Below, one piece after another: positions 6,745 through 14,158 of a stretch of 23,116 nucleotides of DNA; position 1 is the first letter of the stretch; each line of letters opens with the position of its first letter. The stretch comes from Brevundimonas sp. UBA7534 (GTDB lineage Bacteria; Pseudomonadota; Alphaproteobacteria; Caulobacterales; Caulobacteraceae), in assembly GCF_002479325.1 (NCBI RefSeq), contig NZ_DLMO01000069.1, forward strand, positions 301-23,416. Reading direction: 5' to 3'. Below the pieces are notes generated by a model. That model saw only the letters and a program-made list of their open reading frames with translations. It had not been told where the DNA came from and did no database searches. The position numbers and the translations under genes are program-made.

Positions 6745-8271
6745 TCAGTTTTTCTTGGGGAAGCCCGGCAGGCCCGGAAGCCCCCCCGGCAGGTTCGGAA
6801 GTTGACCGCCGCCCAGTCCCGCCAGGCGGTCCTGAATGGCCTTCAGTTCGTCGGCGCTGGGTTCCGGCGTCTTGCCGCCGCCCAAGGCCTTGAGGCGCGC
6901 CATGTCCGGCCCGCCGCCGCCGCCGAGACCGCCCAGCATGGCGGCCATCTGCTGCATCTTCTTGGGTCCGCCGCGCGCCATCGACTTGACCACGTCGGCC
7001 ATCTGGCGGTGCTGCTTCAGGACCCGGTTTACATCCTGGACCTCGACGCCGGCGCCGGCGGCGATGCGCTTCTTGCGCGACGCGTTCAGCAGGTCCGGCT
7101 TCTTGCGCTCGGCCTTGGTCATCGAGGAGATGATGGCTTCCTGGCGCAGGATCATGCGGTCGTCGATGCCGCTCTCGGCCATCTGGCCCTTCATCTTGGC
7201 CACGCCGGGCAGCATGCCCATGATGCCCTGAAGGCCGCCCATCCGCTTCATCTGCTGAAGCTGGCCGGCCAAGTCGTCCAGGTCGAACTGACCCTTGGCC
7301 AGCTTCCTGGCCATCTTCTCGGCCTTGGCCTGGTCCAGGTCCTGAGCGGCCTTTTCGACCAGGGCGACGATGTCCCCCTGACCCAGGATGCGGCCAGCGA
7401 CGCGGCGGGCGTCGAACACGTCCAGCGCATCGACCTTTTCGCCGGCGCCCAGATATTTGATCGGCAGGCCGGTGACGGCCCGCATCGACAGCATGGCGCC
7501 CCCGCGCCCATCGCCGTCGGCGCGGGTCAGGACCAGGCCGGTCAGCGGCAGCCGCTCATGGAAGGCGGACGCCGTGCGCACGGCGTCCTGGCCGGTCAGG
7601 CTGTCGGCGACCAGCAGGGTCTCGACGGGCTTGGCGATGTCGGCGACCTCGGCCACCTCATTCATCAGCCCTTCGTCCAGGGTGATGCGGCCGGCGGTGT
7701 CCAGGATCAGGACGTCGAAGCCCTGAAGCTTGGCTGACTGCAGCGCTCGGCGGGTGATCTGCACCGCGCTCTCGCCCGCCACGATCGGCAGGGTCGCGAC
7801 GTCGATCTGCTTGCCGAGCGTGGCCAGCTGTTCCATCGCGGCCGGACGACGCGTGTCCAGCGAGGCCATCATGACCTTCTTGCGATCGAACTTGGTCAGG
7901 CGCAGCGCCAGCTTGGCCGAAGTCGTGGTCTTGCCCGAGCCCTGCAGGCCGGCCATCAGCACCACGGCGGGCGGATTGGCGTTGGTGTTCAGCGGGACCG
8001 GCTCTTCGCCGCCCAGCATCTCGATCAGGCCGTCATAGACGATCTTGACCACCTGATCGGCCGGCTTGACCGAACGGATGACCTCTTCGCCGGTCGCGCG
8101 CTCGGTGGCGAAGGCGATGAATTCCTTGACGACCGGCAAAGCGACGTCGGCCTCCAGCAGGGCCACGCGCACTTCGCGCATCGCCTCGGCGACATCCTTT
8201 TCGGACAGGGCGCCGCGCCCGGTGATCCGGTCGAAGACGCCTGTCAGCCGCTCGTTCAGAGCCTCGAACAT
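6745..8271 (-). CDS. ffh: Signal recognition particle GTPase Ffh (SRP54)
   Basis: Binds signal sequences of nascent inner-membrane proteins and, with 4.5S RNA and FtsY, delivers ribosomes to the Sec translocon. The 508-residue protein has the N domain (1-95), the G domain with GLQGSGKTT at 108-116, DTRRP at 139-143, DTAGR at 191-195 and TRADGDGRGG at 249-258, and a Met-rich M domain from about 305 (MKRMGGLQGIMGML). The RNA-binding region includes RKKRIAAGAG near 389-398. The C-terminus is Gly/Pro/Leu-rich. The start ATG at 8271 has TGAGGT upstream. It heads the ffh-rpsP-rimM group. The 404-bp gap upstream contains no recognisable 4.5S RNA gene. Confidence 0.97.
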   Translation of the reverse strand: MFEALNERLTGVFDRITGRGALSEKDVAEAMREVRVALLEADVALPVVKEFIAFATERATGEEVIRSVKPADQVVKIVYDGLIEMLGGEEPVPLNTNANPPAVVLMAGLQGSGKTTTSAKLALRLTKFDRKKVMMASLDTRRPAAMEQLATLGKQIDVATLPIVAGESAVQITRRALQSAKLQGFDVLILDTAGRITLDEGLMNEVAEVADIAKPVETLLVADSLTGQDAVRTASAFHERLPLTGLVLTRADGDGRGGAMLSMRAVTGLPIKYLGAGEKVDALDVFDARRVAGRILGQGDIVALVEKAAQDLDQAKAEKMARKLAKGQFDLDDLAGQLQQMKRMGGLQGIMGMLPGVAKMKGQMAESGIDDRMILRQEAIISSMTKAERKKPDLLNASRKKRIAAGAGVEVQDVNRVLKQHRQMADVVKSMARGGPKKMQQMAAMLGGLGGGGGPDMARLKALGGGKTPEPSADELKAIQDRLAGLGGGQLPNLPGGLPGLPGFPKKN

Positions 8272-8317
8272 TCACTACCTCAGTCAGCGCAGGCGAAGCG
8301 GCTCCATACGACAACGG

Positions 8318-8345
8318 CCCCTGTGGACGATCACGTCGACAGGGG
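8318..8345. other. Stable hairpin in the ffh upstream region
   Basis: CCCCTGTGGACG (8318-8329) and CGTCGACAGGGG (8334-8345) pair with one mismatch around an ATCA loop. It lies 47-74 bases upstream of the ffh start, so it could be in the ffh leader or be a terminator for upstream transcription. Further short inverted repeats follow to about 8400 (CCCGA/TCGGG, CCCAC/GTGGG). No U-run is present on either side. Confidence 0.45.
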
Positions 8346-8458
8346 GTTCTCGCCCACCTCGTCCCGACACATCGGGGGTCGTGTGGGTGGAGACGCGAGG
8401 TTCACTTGCGTCGGAAGCGGCGGCTTATGAAGGAAAAGCGGAGGAATGTCGACTCTCC

Positions 8459-8638
8459 CCTTTCGTCATCCTCCGGCGAGCGCAGCGAGATCGGGGGACC
8501 CAGCGGCGCCGAAGGCGAAATGGTTCTTCGGCGCCGACGTCAGGCTTATGTGCTCGCGACCGGTTCGCGCTCCCGCGCGCCGCTGGATCCCCCGGTCTGC
8601 GCCGCGAAGACGCGGCTTGCCAGAGGATGACGAAAAGG
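8459..8638. repeat. Large imperfect palindromic intergenic repeat
   Basis: This occupies much of the gene-free stretch 8272-8675. The outer arms TTTCGTCATCCTC (8461-8473) and GAGGATGACGAAA (8623-8635) are perfect complements. Next inward, GATCGGGGGACCCAGCGGCG (from 8489) matches the reverse complement of the segment at about 8577-8597 with two mismatches. An internal hairpin pairs GGCGCCGAAG (8505-8514) with CTTCGGCGCC (8526-8535) perfectly. The layout resembles the palindromic intergenic repeats common in alphaproteobacterial genomes. No coding potential is convincing in it. Confidence 0.7.
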
Positions 8639-8675
8639 AAAAGTCAGGCCGAGGCGTCGAGCACGACGGCGATCC

Positions 8676-10061
8676 CTATTCCTGCTCGTCCGGCGTCTCC
8701 GGCTCGTCCGCCGGCGTCGCATCCGGCTTGGGCTCCGATCCGGGCTCCGTCACCACGATCCCTTCCGGCGGCGCGCTCAGCTTCGACAGGTCCCCGCCGG
8801 CGCGCAGCACGTCGAGCGCGCGTTCCAGCTGATAGTCCTTGTCCTTGTCGTAGTCCTCGCCCGGCGCTTCGCGCGGGGTGTGGGCGCCCTTGCGTTCGGC
8901 GCCGATGGAGGCGTCCAGCGCGGTGGCGTAAGCCGCCTCGGAATAGATGAAGCTGGAGCGTGAGACGATGCGCGCCTCGGCCGCCGACCGGGCCACCTCG
9001 TAATCCGGCTCGATGCCGATCTTCTGGATCGAGGCGCCGGACGGCGTGTAGTAGCGCGCCGTGGTGATCGACAGGGCGCCGTCCTGCCCCTGGCGCAGCG
9101 GGATCACCGTCTGCACCGACCCCTTGCCGAAGCTGGTCAGGCCCACCACGGTCGCCCGTTGGTGATCCTTCAGGGCGCCGGCGACGATCTCGGACGCCGA
9201 GGCCGAGCCGTAGTTGATCAGCACCACCACCGGCAGGCCGCCGGTCAGGTCGCCGGCCTTGGCGGAATAGCGTTCGATCTGCTCGGGCTTGCGGCCGCGC
9301 TGGCTGACGATCTCGCCGCGTTCCAGGAAGGCGTCGGACACGTCGATGGCCGCCGTCAGCAGGCCGCCGCCGTTGTTGCGCAGGTCCAGGACATAGCCCT
9401 TCACGCCCGGCTTCTCGGCCTTGATCTTGTCGATGGCCTCGGTCAGCTCGCGGCCGGTGTTCTCGTTGAAGGTCGAGACGCGCAGATAGCCGAAGTCGCC
9501 CTCGACCCGGCCCGTGACCGACTGGACCTTGATGACCTCGCGGGTCAGCACGACTTCCAGCGGGTCCTCGCCGTCGCGCAGGAAGGTGACCTTGACGCTG
9601 GTGCCGACCTCGCCGCGCAGCTTTTCCGACACCTGGCTGACGGTCAGGCCCGCCGCGTTCTGGCCGTCAATGGCGCTGATGACGTCGCCGGCCTGGACGC
9701 CGGCGCGGGCTGCGGGGCTCTCGTCCATCGGCGAGATGACCTTCACCAGGCCGCCCTCGGAGGTGATGGTCAGGCCGACGCCGGAATACTGGCCGGTGGT
9801 CCGCTCCTGCAGATCGCCATAGCTGTCGGGCGGCAGATAGTTCGAATGCGGATCCAGCGCGGTCATCATGCCGCTCAGCGCCGCCTCGATCAGCTTCTTG
9901 TTGTCGACCGGCACGACGTACAGCCGCTCGACGATGCCCACCACGTCGCCGAACAGCTCCAGCATGCGGAAGGTTTCGTTGCGCGGGGTCTGGCTGGCGA
10001 CGGCGGCGGCGGAACCGCCGAGGGCGAGGGCGGCGCAGCCGACGAGGAGCAGTTTACGCAT
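8676..10061 (-). CDS. ctpA: S41 family C-terminal processing peptidase
   Basis: Envelope serine protease of the CtpA/Prc family, which trims or degrades periplasmic proteins, often peptidoglycan hydrolases. I chose the ATG at 10061, which begins a clear signal peptide (MRKLLLVGCAALALGGSAAA); the ATG at 10088 would put nine charged residues before it and lacks a Shine-Dalgarno sequence. From this start (461 residues), the PDZ domain spans about 90-165 (GVGLTITSEGG, GVQAGDVISAIDG). The peptidase domain contains LDLRNNGGG at 226-233 and the catalytic pair Ser288 (NYGSASASE) and Lys313 (SFGKGSVQ). The C-terminus is an acidic Pro/Glu/Asp-rich tail. It is downstream of lptB on the same strand after a 139-bp gap. 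Confidence 0.93.
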   Translation of the reverse strand: MRKLLLVGCAALALGGSAAAVASQTPRNETFRMLELFGDVVGIVERLYVVPVDNKKLIEAALSGMMTALDPHSNYLPPDSYGDLQERTTGQYSGVGLTITSEGGLVKVISPMDESPAARAGVQAGDVISAIDGQNAAGLTVSQVSEKLRGEVGTSVKVTFLRDGEDPLEVVLTREVIKVQSVTGRVEGDFGYLRVSTFNENTGRELTEAIDKIKAEKPGVKGYVLDLRNNGGGLLTAAIDVSDAFLERGEIVSQRGRKPEQIERYSAKAGDLTGGLPVVVLINYGSASASEIVAGALKDHQRATVVGLTSFGKGSVQTVIPLRQGQDGALSITTARYYTPSGASIQKIGIEPDYEVARSAAEARIVSRSSFIYSEAAYATALDASIGAERKGAHTPREAPGEDYDKDKDYQLERALDVLRAGGDLSKLSAPPEGIVVTEPGSEPKPDATPADEPETPDEQE

Positions 10062-10200
10062 TCGGTCTCTTTCGGTGGGCCCGATCATGGAAGGCGCCCG
10101 GCTTCGATCACAGGCCCCGCAGACACGACCAAATCGTGGCGACGCGGCGTCCGCCCGATAAAATCAGCGTCAGGCCGGCAGGGGAAGGGCGCACGCGCGA

Positions 10201-10992
10201 TCAGCCGTACATTTCGCCCAGATAGACGCGCCGGACCTCGGGGTCGTGGATGGCCTCGTCCGCCGTGCCTTCGAACAGCACAGACCCGGCCGAGATGATC
10301 GACACCCGGTCGGTGATCTCCAGCGTCTCGCGCACATTGTGGTCGGTGATCAGCACGCCGATGCCCTGGCCGGCCAGATAGCGGATGACCGAGCGGATGT
10401 CGGCGATGGCCAGGGGGTCGATGCCGGCGAAGGGTTCGTCCAGCAGCATGAAGGACGGACGTCCCGCCAGGGCGCGCGCGATCTCGACCCGGCGCCGTTC
10501 CCCGCCTGACAGGCCCGTCGCCGGGGCGTGGCGCAGATGCTCGATGTGCAGTTCGCCCAGCAGGCGCGATGTCTCGGCCTCGATGCTGGCCTTGGGCGAG
10601 TTCAGTTCGACCACCGCGCGGATGTTCTGCTCGACCGTCATGCCGCGGAAGATCGAGGCTTCCTGCGCCAGATAGCCCAGGCCCATGCGCGCGCGCTGGT
10701 ACATGGGTTGGGCGGTGATGTCCTCGCCGTCCAGCCAGATCGAGCCGGCGTCCGGCGGGATCAGGCCGGTGATCATGTAGAAGCAGGTGGTCTTGCCCGC
10801 CCCGTTGGGGCCCAGCAGGCCCGCGACCTCGCCGCGCTGGACCGTCAGGGAGACGTCGCGCACCACCTGCCGCTGGCCGAAGGCGCGGGCGATGTTGCGC
10901 ACCCGCAGGCCCTTGTCGGCGGGCGCGGCCTCGACCTCCGGCGCGGCGGCCGGTTCGTCACGGTTCAGGGCGGAGAGTTCCTTGCGCGCCAA
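10201..10992 (-). CDS. lptB: LPS export ABC transporter ATPase LptB
   Basis: ATPase that with LptF/LptG extracts LPS from the inner membrane and feeds it to LptC. The 263-residue frame carries Walker A GPNGAGKTT (61-69), Q-loop Gln110, signature LSGGE (161-165), Walker B FMLLDEP (181-187, Glu186) and H-loop His218 (ITDHNV). The start used is TTG at 10992; it gives an unusual 25-30 residue hydrophilic leader, and a GTG just before V-R-N-I-A would give the usual LptB length, so the start is uncertain. It follows lptA by 25 bp. Downstream is ctpA rather than the rpoN found after lptB in many proteobacteria. Confidence 0.95.
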   Translation of the reverse strand: MARKELSALNRDEPAAAPEVEAAPADKGLRVRNIARAFGQRQVVRDVSLTVQRGEVAGLLGPNGAGKTTCFYMITGLIPPDAGSIWLDGEDITAQPMYQRARMGLGYLAQEASIFRGMTVEQNIRAVVELNSPKASIEAETSRLLGELHIEHLRHAPATGLSGGERRRVEIARALAGRPSFMLLDEPFAGIDPLAIADIRSVIRYLAGQGIGVLITDHNVRETLEITDRVSIISAGSVLFEGTADEAIHDPEVRRVYLGEMYG

Positions 10993-11017
10993 ATCTGCTC
11001 AGTCCGGCCGAAAGGCC

Positions 11018-11512
11018 TCAGTTGCCGTTGGGATAGAAGACGCCCTGGATGCGGTTGCCGGCCGACCCGCGCGGGGCGCCGGCCATGGTCGCGGCGTCGG
11101 TGTTGACGTTGTAGGTCAGGCGGCCGCCCGTCAGGACGTTCCGGCCCTGGGTCAGGACGACGTTGCCGGTCACCACCACTTCGCCGCCGTCGAGGGAATA
11201 GACGGCGCGGTCGCCGCGCATCGACTGGGTCGGGGTCACGAAATAGACGGTTCCGGTCGCCTCCACCCGGTCCGGGTCACCCGAGGCGTCGCGGTACAGG
11301 GTGATGGCGTCGGCGCGCAGGCGGTTGTCGCCTTGCGTCACCTCGGCCCGGCCGCGCAGGGAGATGGTCTCGGCGGTCTGTTCGCCCGAATCCGCGCCGA
11401 AGGCGATCGGCTGGTTCGAGGTCCGGTTCGACTGGGCGTCGCCCACGCTCGGCAGGACCAGGACGGTCAGGGCGGTCGCCGCCGCCAGCATCTTCATCTT
11501 CATCGCCGTCAT
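11018..11512 (-). CDS. lptA: LPS transport periplasmic protein LptA
   Basis: Periplasmic bridge protein that carries LPS between LptC and the outer-membrane LptD/E complex. The 164-residue product starts with a signal peptide (hydrophobic to about residue 26, cleavage likely after D-A-Q region) followed by an OstA-like beta-jellyroll: ISLRGRAEVTQGDNRLRADAI, TGTVYFVT, AVYSLDGGEVVVTGNVVL. The first fragments show the repeated pattern of short strands typical of the fold. Its ATG overlaps the lptC stop as ATGA (11509-11512), indicating translational coupling. Alternative in-frame ATGs three and five codons in do not change the signal peptide. Confidence 0.92.
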   Translation of the reverse strand: MTAMKMKMLAAATALTVLVLPSVGDAQSNRTSNQPIAFGADSGEQTAETISLRGRAEVTQGDNRLRADAITLYRDASGDPDRVEATGTVYFVTPTQSMRGDRAVYSLDGGEVVVTGNVVLTQGRNVLTGGRLTYNVNTDAATMAGAPRGSAGNRIQGVFYPNGN

Positions 11513-12168
11513 CCGCCTGATCCGGAGGGATTTATCGTCCCCCTTATCTTGTTATCGCCCTGGCCGTTGAAAACCACCCGCTGGCCCTGATCGTAGATCG
11601 CATAGGACGAAGCGTTGATGGTTCCAATAGGGCCGGCTCCCTGAACGCCCTTTGAACCGGTGATGATCCCGGTGCGGGTGTCGACCACCGCCTCGGGCGT
11701 CGTCAGGACGAAGCCCGAGCCGCCGTCGGAAATCCGCACATTCGGGCCGATGGTCACGGTGCGGGCCGCCTCGTTGTAGGTTCCGCCGTCGGCCGTCATC
11801 TCCGTCACCTTACGCCCGCCCAAGTTCAACTTCAGCGCCGGGCCGATCAGGCGGAAATGGCCGGTGGTTCCGTCGCGCACCGCGCCCTGGGCGCCGATGA
11901 CGAAAGAGCGTCCCTGCGCGTCCTGGCCGTGGAACATCGGATTGTCCAGGCGGACCTCCTGGCCCTGGGTGGCGCGCCGCTCCACCCCCGACATGACGGT
12001 GCGGAACACGGTCCAGGTAAGGGCCCCGCCCGCCAGCACCAGCATGATGATCGGCAACACCCGGCGATACAGCCGCACCCGACGCGAGTGGGCGCGCCAG
12101 CGCCGGCCCTCCTGGGCGACGCGGGCCTCGTCGGCGCGGGTGGCGGGGGTGTCTCGCGGGTCCGTCAC
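11509..12168 (-). CDS. lptC: LPS export protein LptC
   Basis: Inner-membrane anchored component that receives LPS from LptB2FG and hands it to LptA. The 219-residue product starts with GTG at 12168 and has a basic N-terminal segment followed by one transmembrane helix (about residues 40-58, RVLPIIMLVLAGGALTWTVF) and a periplasmic beta-rich OstA/LptC domain (MTADGGTYNEAARTVTIGPN, ISDGGSGFVLTTPEAVVDTR). It begins 9 bp after the exonuclease gene and overlaps lptA by four bases, so rnd-lptC-lptA-lptB is one operon by spacing. Sequence conservation of LptC is low, but position and topology make the call firm. Confidence 0.9.
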   Translation of the reverse strand: MTDPRDTPATRADEARVAQEGRRWRAHSRRVRLYRRVLPIIMLVLAGGALTWTVFRTVMSGVERRATQGQEVRLDNPMFHGQDAQGRSFVIGAQGAVRDGTTGHFRLIGPALKLNLGGRKVTEMTADGGTYNEAARTVTIGPNVRISDGGSGFVLTTPEAVVDTRTGIITGSKGVQGAGPIGTINASSYAIYDQGQRVVFNGQGDNKIRGTINPSGSGG

Positions 12169-12177
12169 GGGGCGGCC

Positions 12178-12792
12178 CTAGCTGTGGGCGAAGATGTCGA
12201 CCTCGTCCCAGCCGGCGAGGTCGAGCGCCGAACGGGTCGGCAGGAAGTCGAAACACTTGGCCGCCAGCTGCGTGCGGCCCTCGCGGGCCAGCATCTGGTC
12301 CAGCCGCGCCTTCGCGGCGTGCAGGTACAGGACGTCGGACGCGGCGTAGTCCAACTGCGCCTGGGTCAGTTCGGGCGCGCCCCAATCGGACGACTGCTGC
12401 GCCTTCGACAGATCGACGCCCACGGTCTCGCGCACCACGTCCTTCAGCCCGTGCCGATCGGTGTAGGTGCGCGCCAGTTTGGAGGCGATCTTGGTGCAGT
12501 AGACCGGCCGCGTCTCGATGCCGAGATGCAGCTGGAACATGCCGATGTCGAACCGGCCGAAATGGAAGATCTTGAGCACCTGCGGATCGGCCAGCAGCCG
12601 CTTCAGGTTCGGGCAGTCGTAGGCCGGGCGGTTCAGGCGCACGACGTGGGCGTTTCCGTCGCCGGCCGACAGCTGGACCACGCACAGCGGGTCTCGCCCG
12701 AAGCGCAGGCCCATGGTCTCGGAATCGACGGCGACCTCGGGCCCCAGGTCCAGGTCGTCGGGCAAGTCGCCCTGATGCAGATAGACGGTCAT
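12178..12792 (-). CDS. Ribonuclease D-like 3'-5' exonuclease
   Basis: DEDD-family 3'-5' exonuclease, probably trimming structured RNA. From the ATG at 12792 the protein has 204 residues, only the catalytic domain, without the HRDC domains of full-length RNase D. Exo I is Asp23/Glu25 (VDSETMGL), Exo II contains Asp82 (FHFGRFDIGMF) and Exo III is Tyr149-x3-Asp153 (YAASDVLYL), so all four metal ligands are present and it is of the DEDDy type. A TTG at 12819 would extend it by nine residues but lies inside a conserved hairpin unit, so I rejected it. Short RNase D proteins at the head of the lptC-lptA-lptB operon are usual in alphaproteobacteria. No strong Shine-Dalgarno sequence is seen. Confidence 0.9.
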   Translation of the reverse strand: MTVYLHQGDLPDDLDLGPEVAVDSETMGLRFGRDPLCVVQLSAGDGNAHVVRLNRPAYDCPNLKRLLADPQVLKIFHFGRFDIGMFQLHLGIETRPVYCTKIASKLARTYTDRHGLKDVVRETVGVDLSKAQQSSDWGAPELTQAQLDYAASDVLYLHAAKARLDQMLAREGRTQLAAKCFDFLPTRSALDLAGWDEVDIFAHS

Positions 12793-12811
12793 GCGCAGGT
12801 TCTTACACGCC

Positions 12812-12910
12812 GGCCTCAAGCAGCGCCACGCCGCGCGTGGCGCGATAGGCCGGAAACAAGCGCCTCACGCCGCATCGCGCCGCGCGCGATGCGATAGGCC
12901 CGAAACCAAG
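12812..12910 (-). repeat. Two tandem REP-like hairpin units
   Basis: Unit A (12812-12860) and unit B (12862-12910) share the minus-strand pattern CTTG-TTTC-GGCCTATC, then a hairpin with loop GCG. The inner stems differ in sequence yet stay perfectly paired: 9 bp in A (12823-12831 with 12835-12843) and 10 bp in B (12871-12880 with 12884-12893). Each has a short outer stem, GGCCT/AGGCC in A (12812-12816 with 12847-12851) and GCCT/AGGC in B (12862-12865 with 12896-12899). Unit A ends 20 bases before the rnd start. Confidence 0.72.
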
Positions 12911-12941
12911 AACGGCGCCGCATCCGGGATGCGGCGCCGTT
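12911..12941 (-). terminator. Terminator of the tRNA-Leu transcript
   Basis: AACGGCGCCGCATC (12911-12924) pairs perfectly with GATGCGGCGCCGTT (12928-12941), a 14-bp stem with a 3-base loop, eight bases past the tRNA 3' end. On the minus strand it continues as CTTGGTTTC, a modest T-rich tract. It would stop the tRNA transcript before the rnd-lpt operon. Confidence 0.75.
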
Positions 12942-12948
12942 CGAAAGA

Positions 12949-13035
<87 letters not shown>

Positions 13036-13079
13036 CCCGTCGGTCTCGCCTTGCGGCGTTTCCATCGGGAAGGCGCGGA

Positions 13080-13108
13080 CCTCTAAGGCAGAGCATCGGC
13101 GGGGTCAA
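13080..13108 (-). promoter_or_regulatory. Probable promoter of tRNA-Leu
   Basis: On the minus strand TTGACC (13108-13103) is followed by exactly 17 bases and then TAGAGG (13085-13080). The -35 element is strong and the -10 element weak. Transcription would start about 38 bases before the mature tRNA 5' end. Confidence 0.5.
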
Positions 13109-13224
13109 CAGACCTTTTGGCGCTTTTTTCGCTTTCCGTGACAAGGGGCCGATCCGGCGTGGCTAAGGCGTGTTAGGCCTGTTCGCTAACGTCGCCTTGA
13201 AGGGAGGGGGCGCAGGCTGCGGCC

Positions 13225-14097
13225 ATGGCGGATTCCCTGATCCAGACCCCGGCGGACGACCGCCGCGCCCGCGCCCGCCCGGCCTTTCGCCAGGCCCGGC
13301 GGGACGACGAGCGCGTGCGCCTGCTGGGCCAGGCGGTCGACCTGGTGCGGCCCGAAGAGGTCCTGTTGCACCTGGCCCGCTGCGTGCGCGAGGGCCGCCG
13401 CACCGTGATCGCCAACCACAATCTGCACAGCCTTCACCTGGTGCGGAAGACGCCTGAGATGCGCGCCTTCTACGCCGCCGCCGACCTGGTCCAGGTGGAT
13501 TCGCGGCCCCTGCTGTGGTTCGCGCGGATTCTGGGGCTCAGCGCGCGGCCGTTTCACCGCTGCACCTATCTGGACTGGCGCGATCGCTTCTGGAGTCTGG
13601 CCGACCGCGAGGGCTGGCGGGTCATGGCCGTGGGCGGGGCGCCGGGCGTGGGCGAGACGGCGGCGCGGCGCCTGGGCCAGCGCTATCCCCAGGCCAACAT
13701 CCGCACCCACCACGGTTATTTCGACGCGACGCCCGGCTCGGCGGAAAATGCGGCGGTCCTGGCCGAAGTGGCCGCCTTCCGCCCCCACGTCCTGTTCGTC
13801 GGCATGGGAATGCCCCGCCAGGAGGAATGGATCGTCCGCAACCTGCAGCGGCTGCCCGACTGCGCCATCCTGTCGGTCGGCGCGGCCTTCGACTACGAGG
13901 CGGGCGTCCAGGCCGCCGCGCCGCGATGGACCGGGCGCGTGGGGCTGGAGTGGGCCTATCGCCTGATGCGCGATCCCCGGCGCCTGTTCGTGCGCTACTG
14001 CATCGAGCCGTGGAGCCTGGTCCCTGCCGCCCTCGACGACCTGCGCACGGCCCGCAGACGACGCGGCGACAGCGTGGCTGAAGGCCGCCGCCACTAA
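13225..14097 (+). CDS. WecG/TagA/CpsF family glycosyltransferase (GT26)
   Basis: Probable glycosyltransferase that adds a sugar to a lipid-linked acceptor during surface-polysaccharide synthesis. In the 290-residue product the family landmarks are ANHNLHSL (63-70), the ADLVQVDS region with Asp92 in the position of the family's catalytic acid, VGGAPGV (136-142), VGMGMPRQEEW (182-192), VGAAFDYEAG (208-217) and GLEWAYRL (240-247) followed by a basic C-terminal region. There is no membrane segment; family members bind the membrane through the basic tail. Asp92 is followed by S-R-P rather than the common G-x-G. The gene stands alone, with no polysaccharide cluster around it. As I recall, the Caulobacter holdfast protein HfsJ belongs to this family; orthology is not established here. 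Confidence 0.85.
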   Translation: MADSLIQTPADDRRARARPAFRQARRDDERVRLLGQAVDLVRPEEVLLHLARCVREGRRTVIANHNLHSLHLVRKTPEMRAFYAAADLVQVDSRPLLWFARILGLSARPFHRCTYLDWRDRFWSLADREGWRVMAVGGAPGVGETAARRLGQRYPQANIRTHHGYFDATPGSAENAAVLAEVAAFRPHVLFVGMGMPRQEEWIVRNLQRLPDCAILSVGAAFDYEAGVQAAAPRWTGRVGLEWAYRLMRDPRRLFVRYCIEPWSLVPAALDDLRTARRRRGDSVAEGRRH

Positions 14098-14158
14098 AAA
14101 CCTACTTGTACACTAGAGTTTTGCGGCGAATGATCGACCCTCCCTTACGGAGACGCCG

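Noticed and set aside
8459..8638. CRISPR array or insertion-sequence remnant
   Set aside because: There are no regularly spaced direct repeats and no transposase fragments; the structure is a single nested palindrome.
8272..8675. 4.5S SRP RNA gene next to ffh
   Set aside because: The conserved GGAAGCAGCC-type loop with GGTCAGG is not found; the only similar string, GGAAGCGGCGG, lacks the paired context.
13170..13457. A 95-residue open frame ahead of the glycosyltransferase
   Set aside because: It overlaps the start of the glycosyltransferase in another frame and is a Pro/Gly/Arg-rich shadow without a ribosome-binding site.
14105..14118. TTGTACA sequence as a light- or B12-dependent LitR operator
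   Set aside because: Only one TGTACA is present; the second half expected about 12 bases away is absent on both sides.
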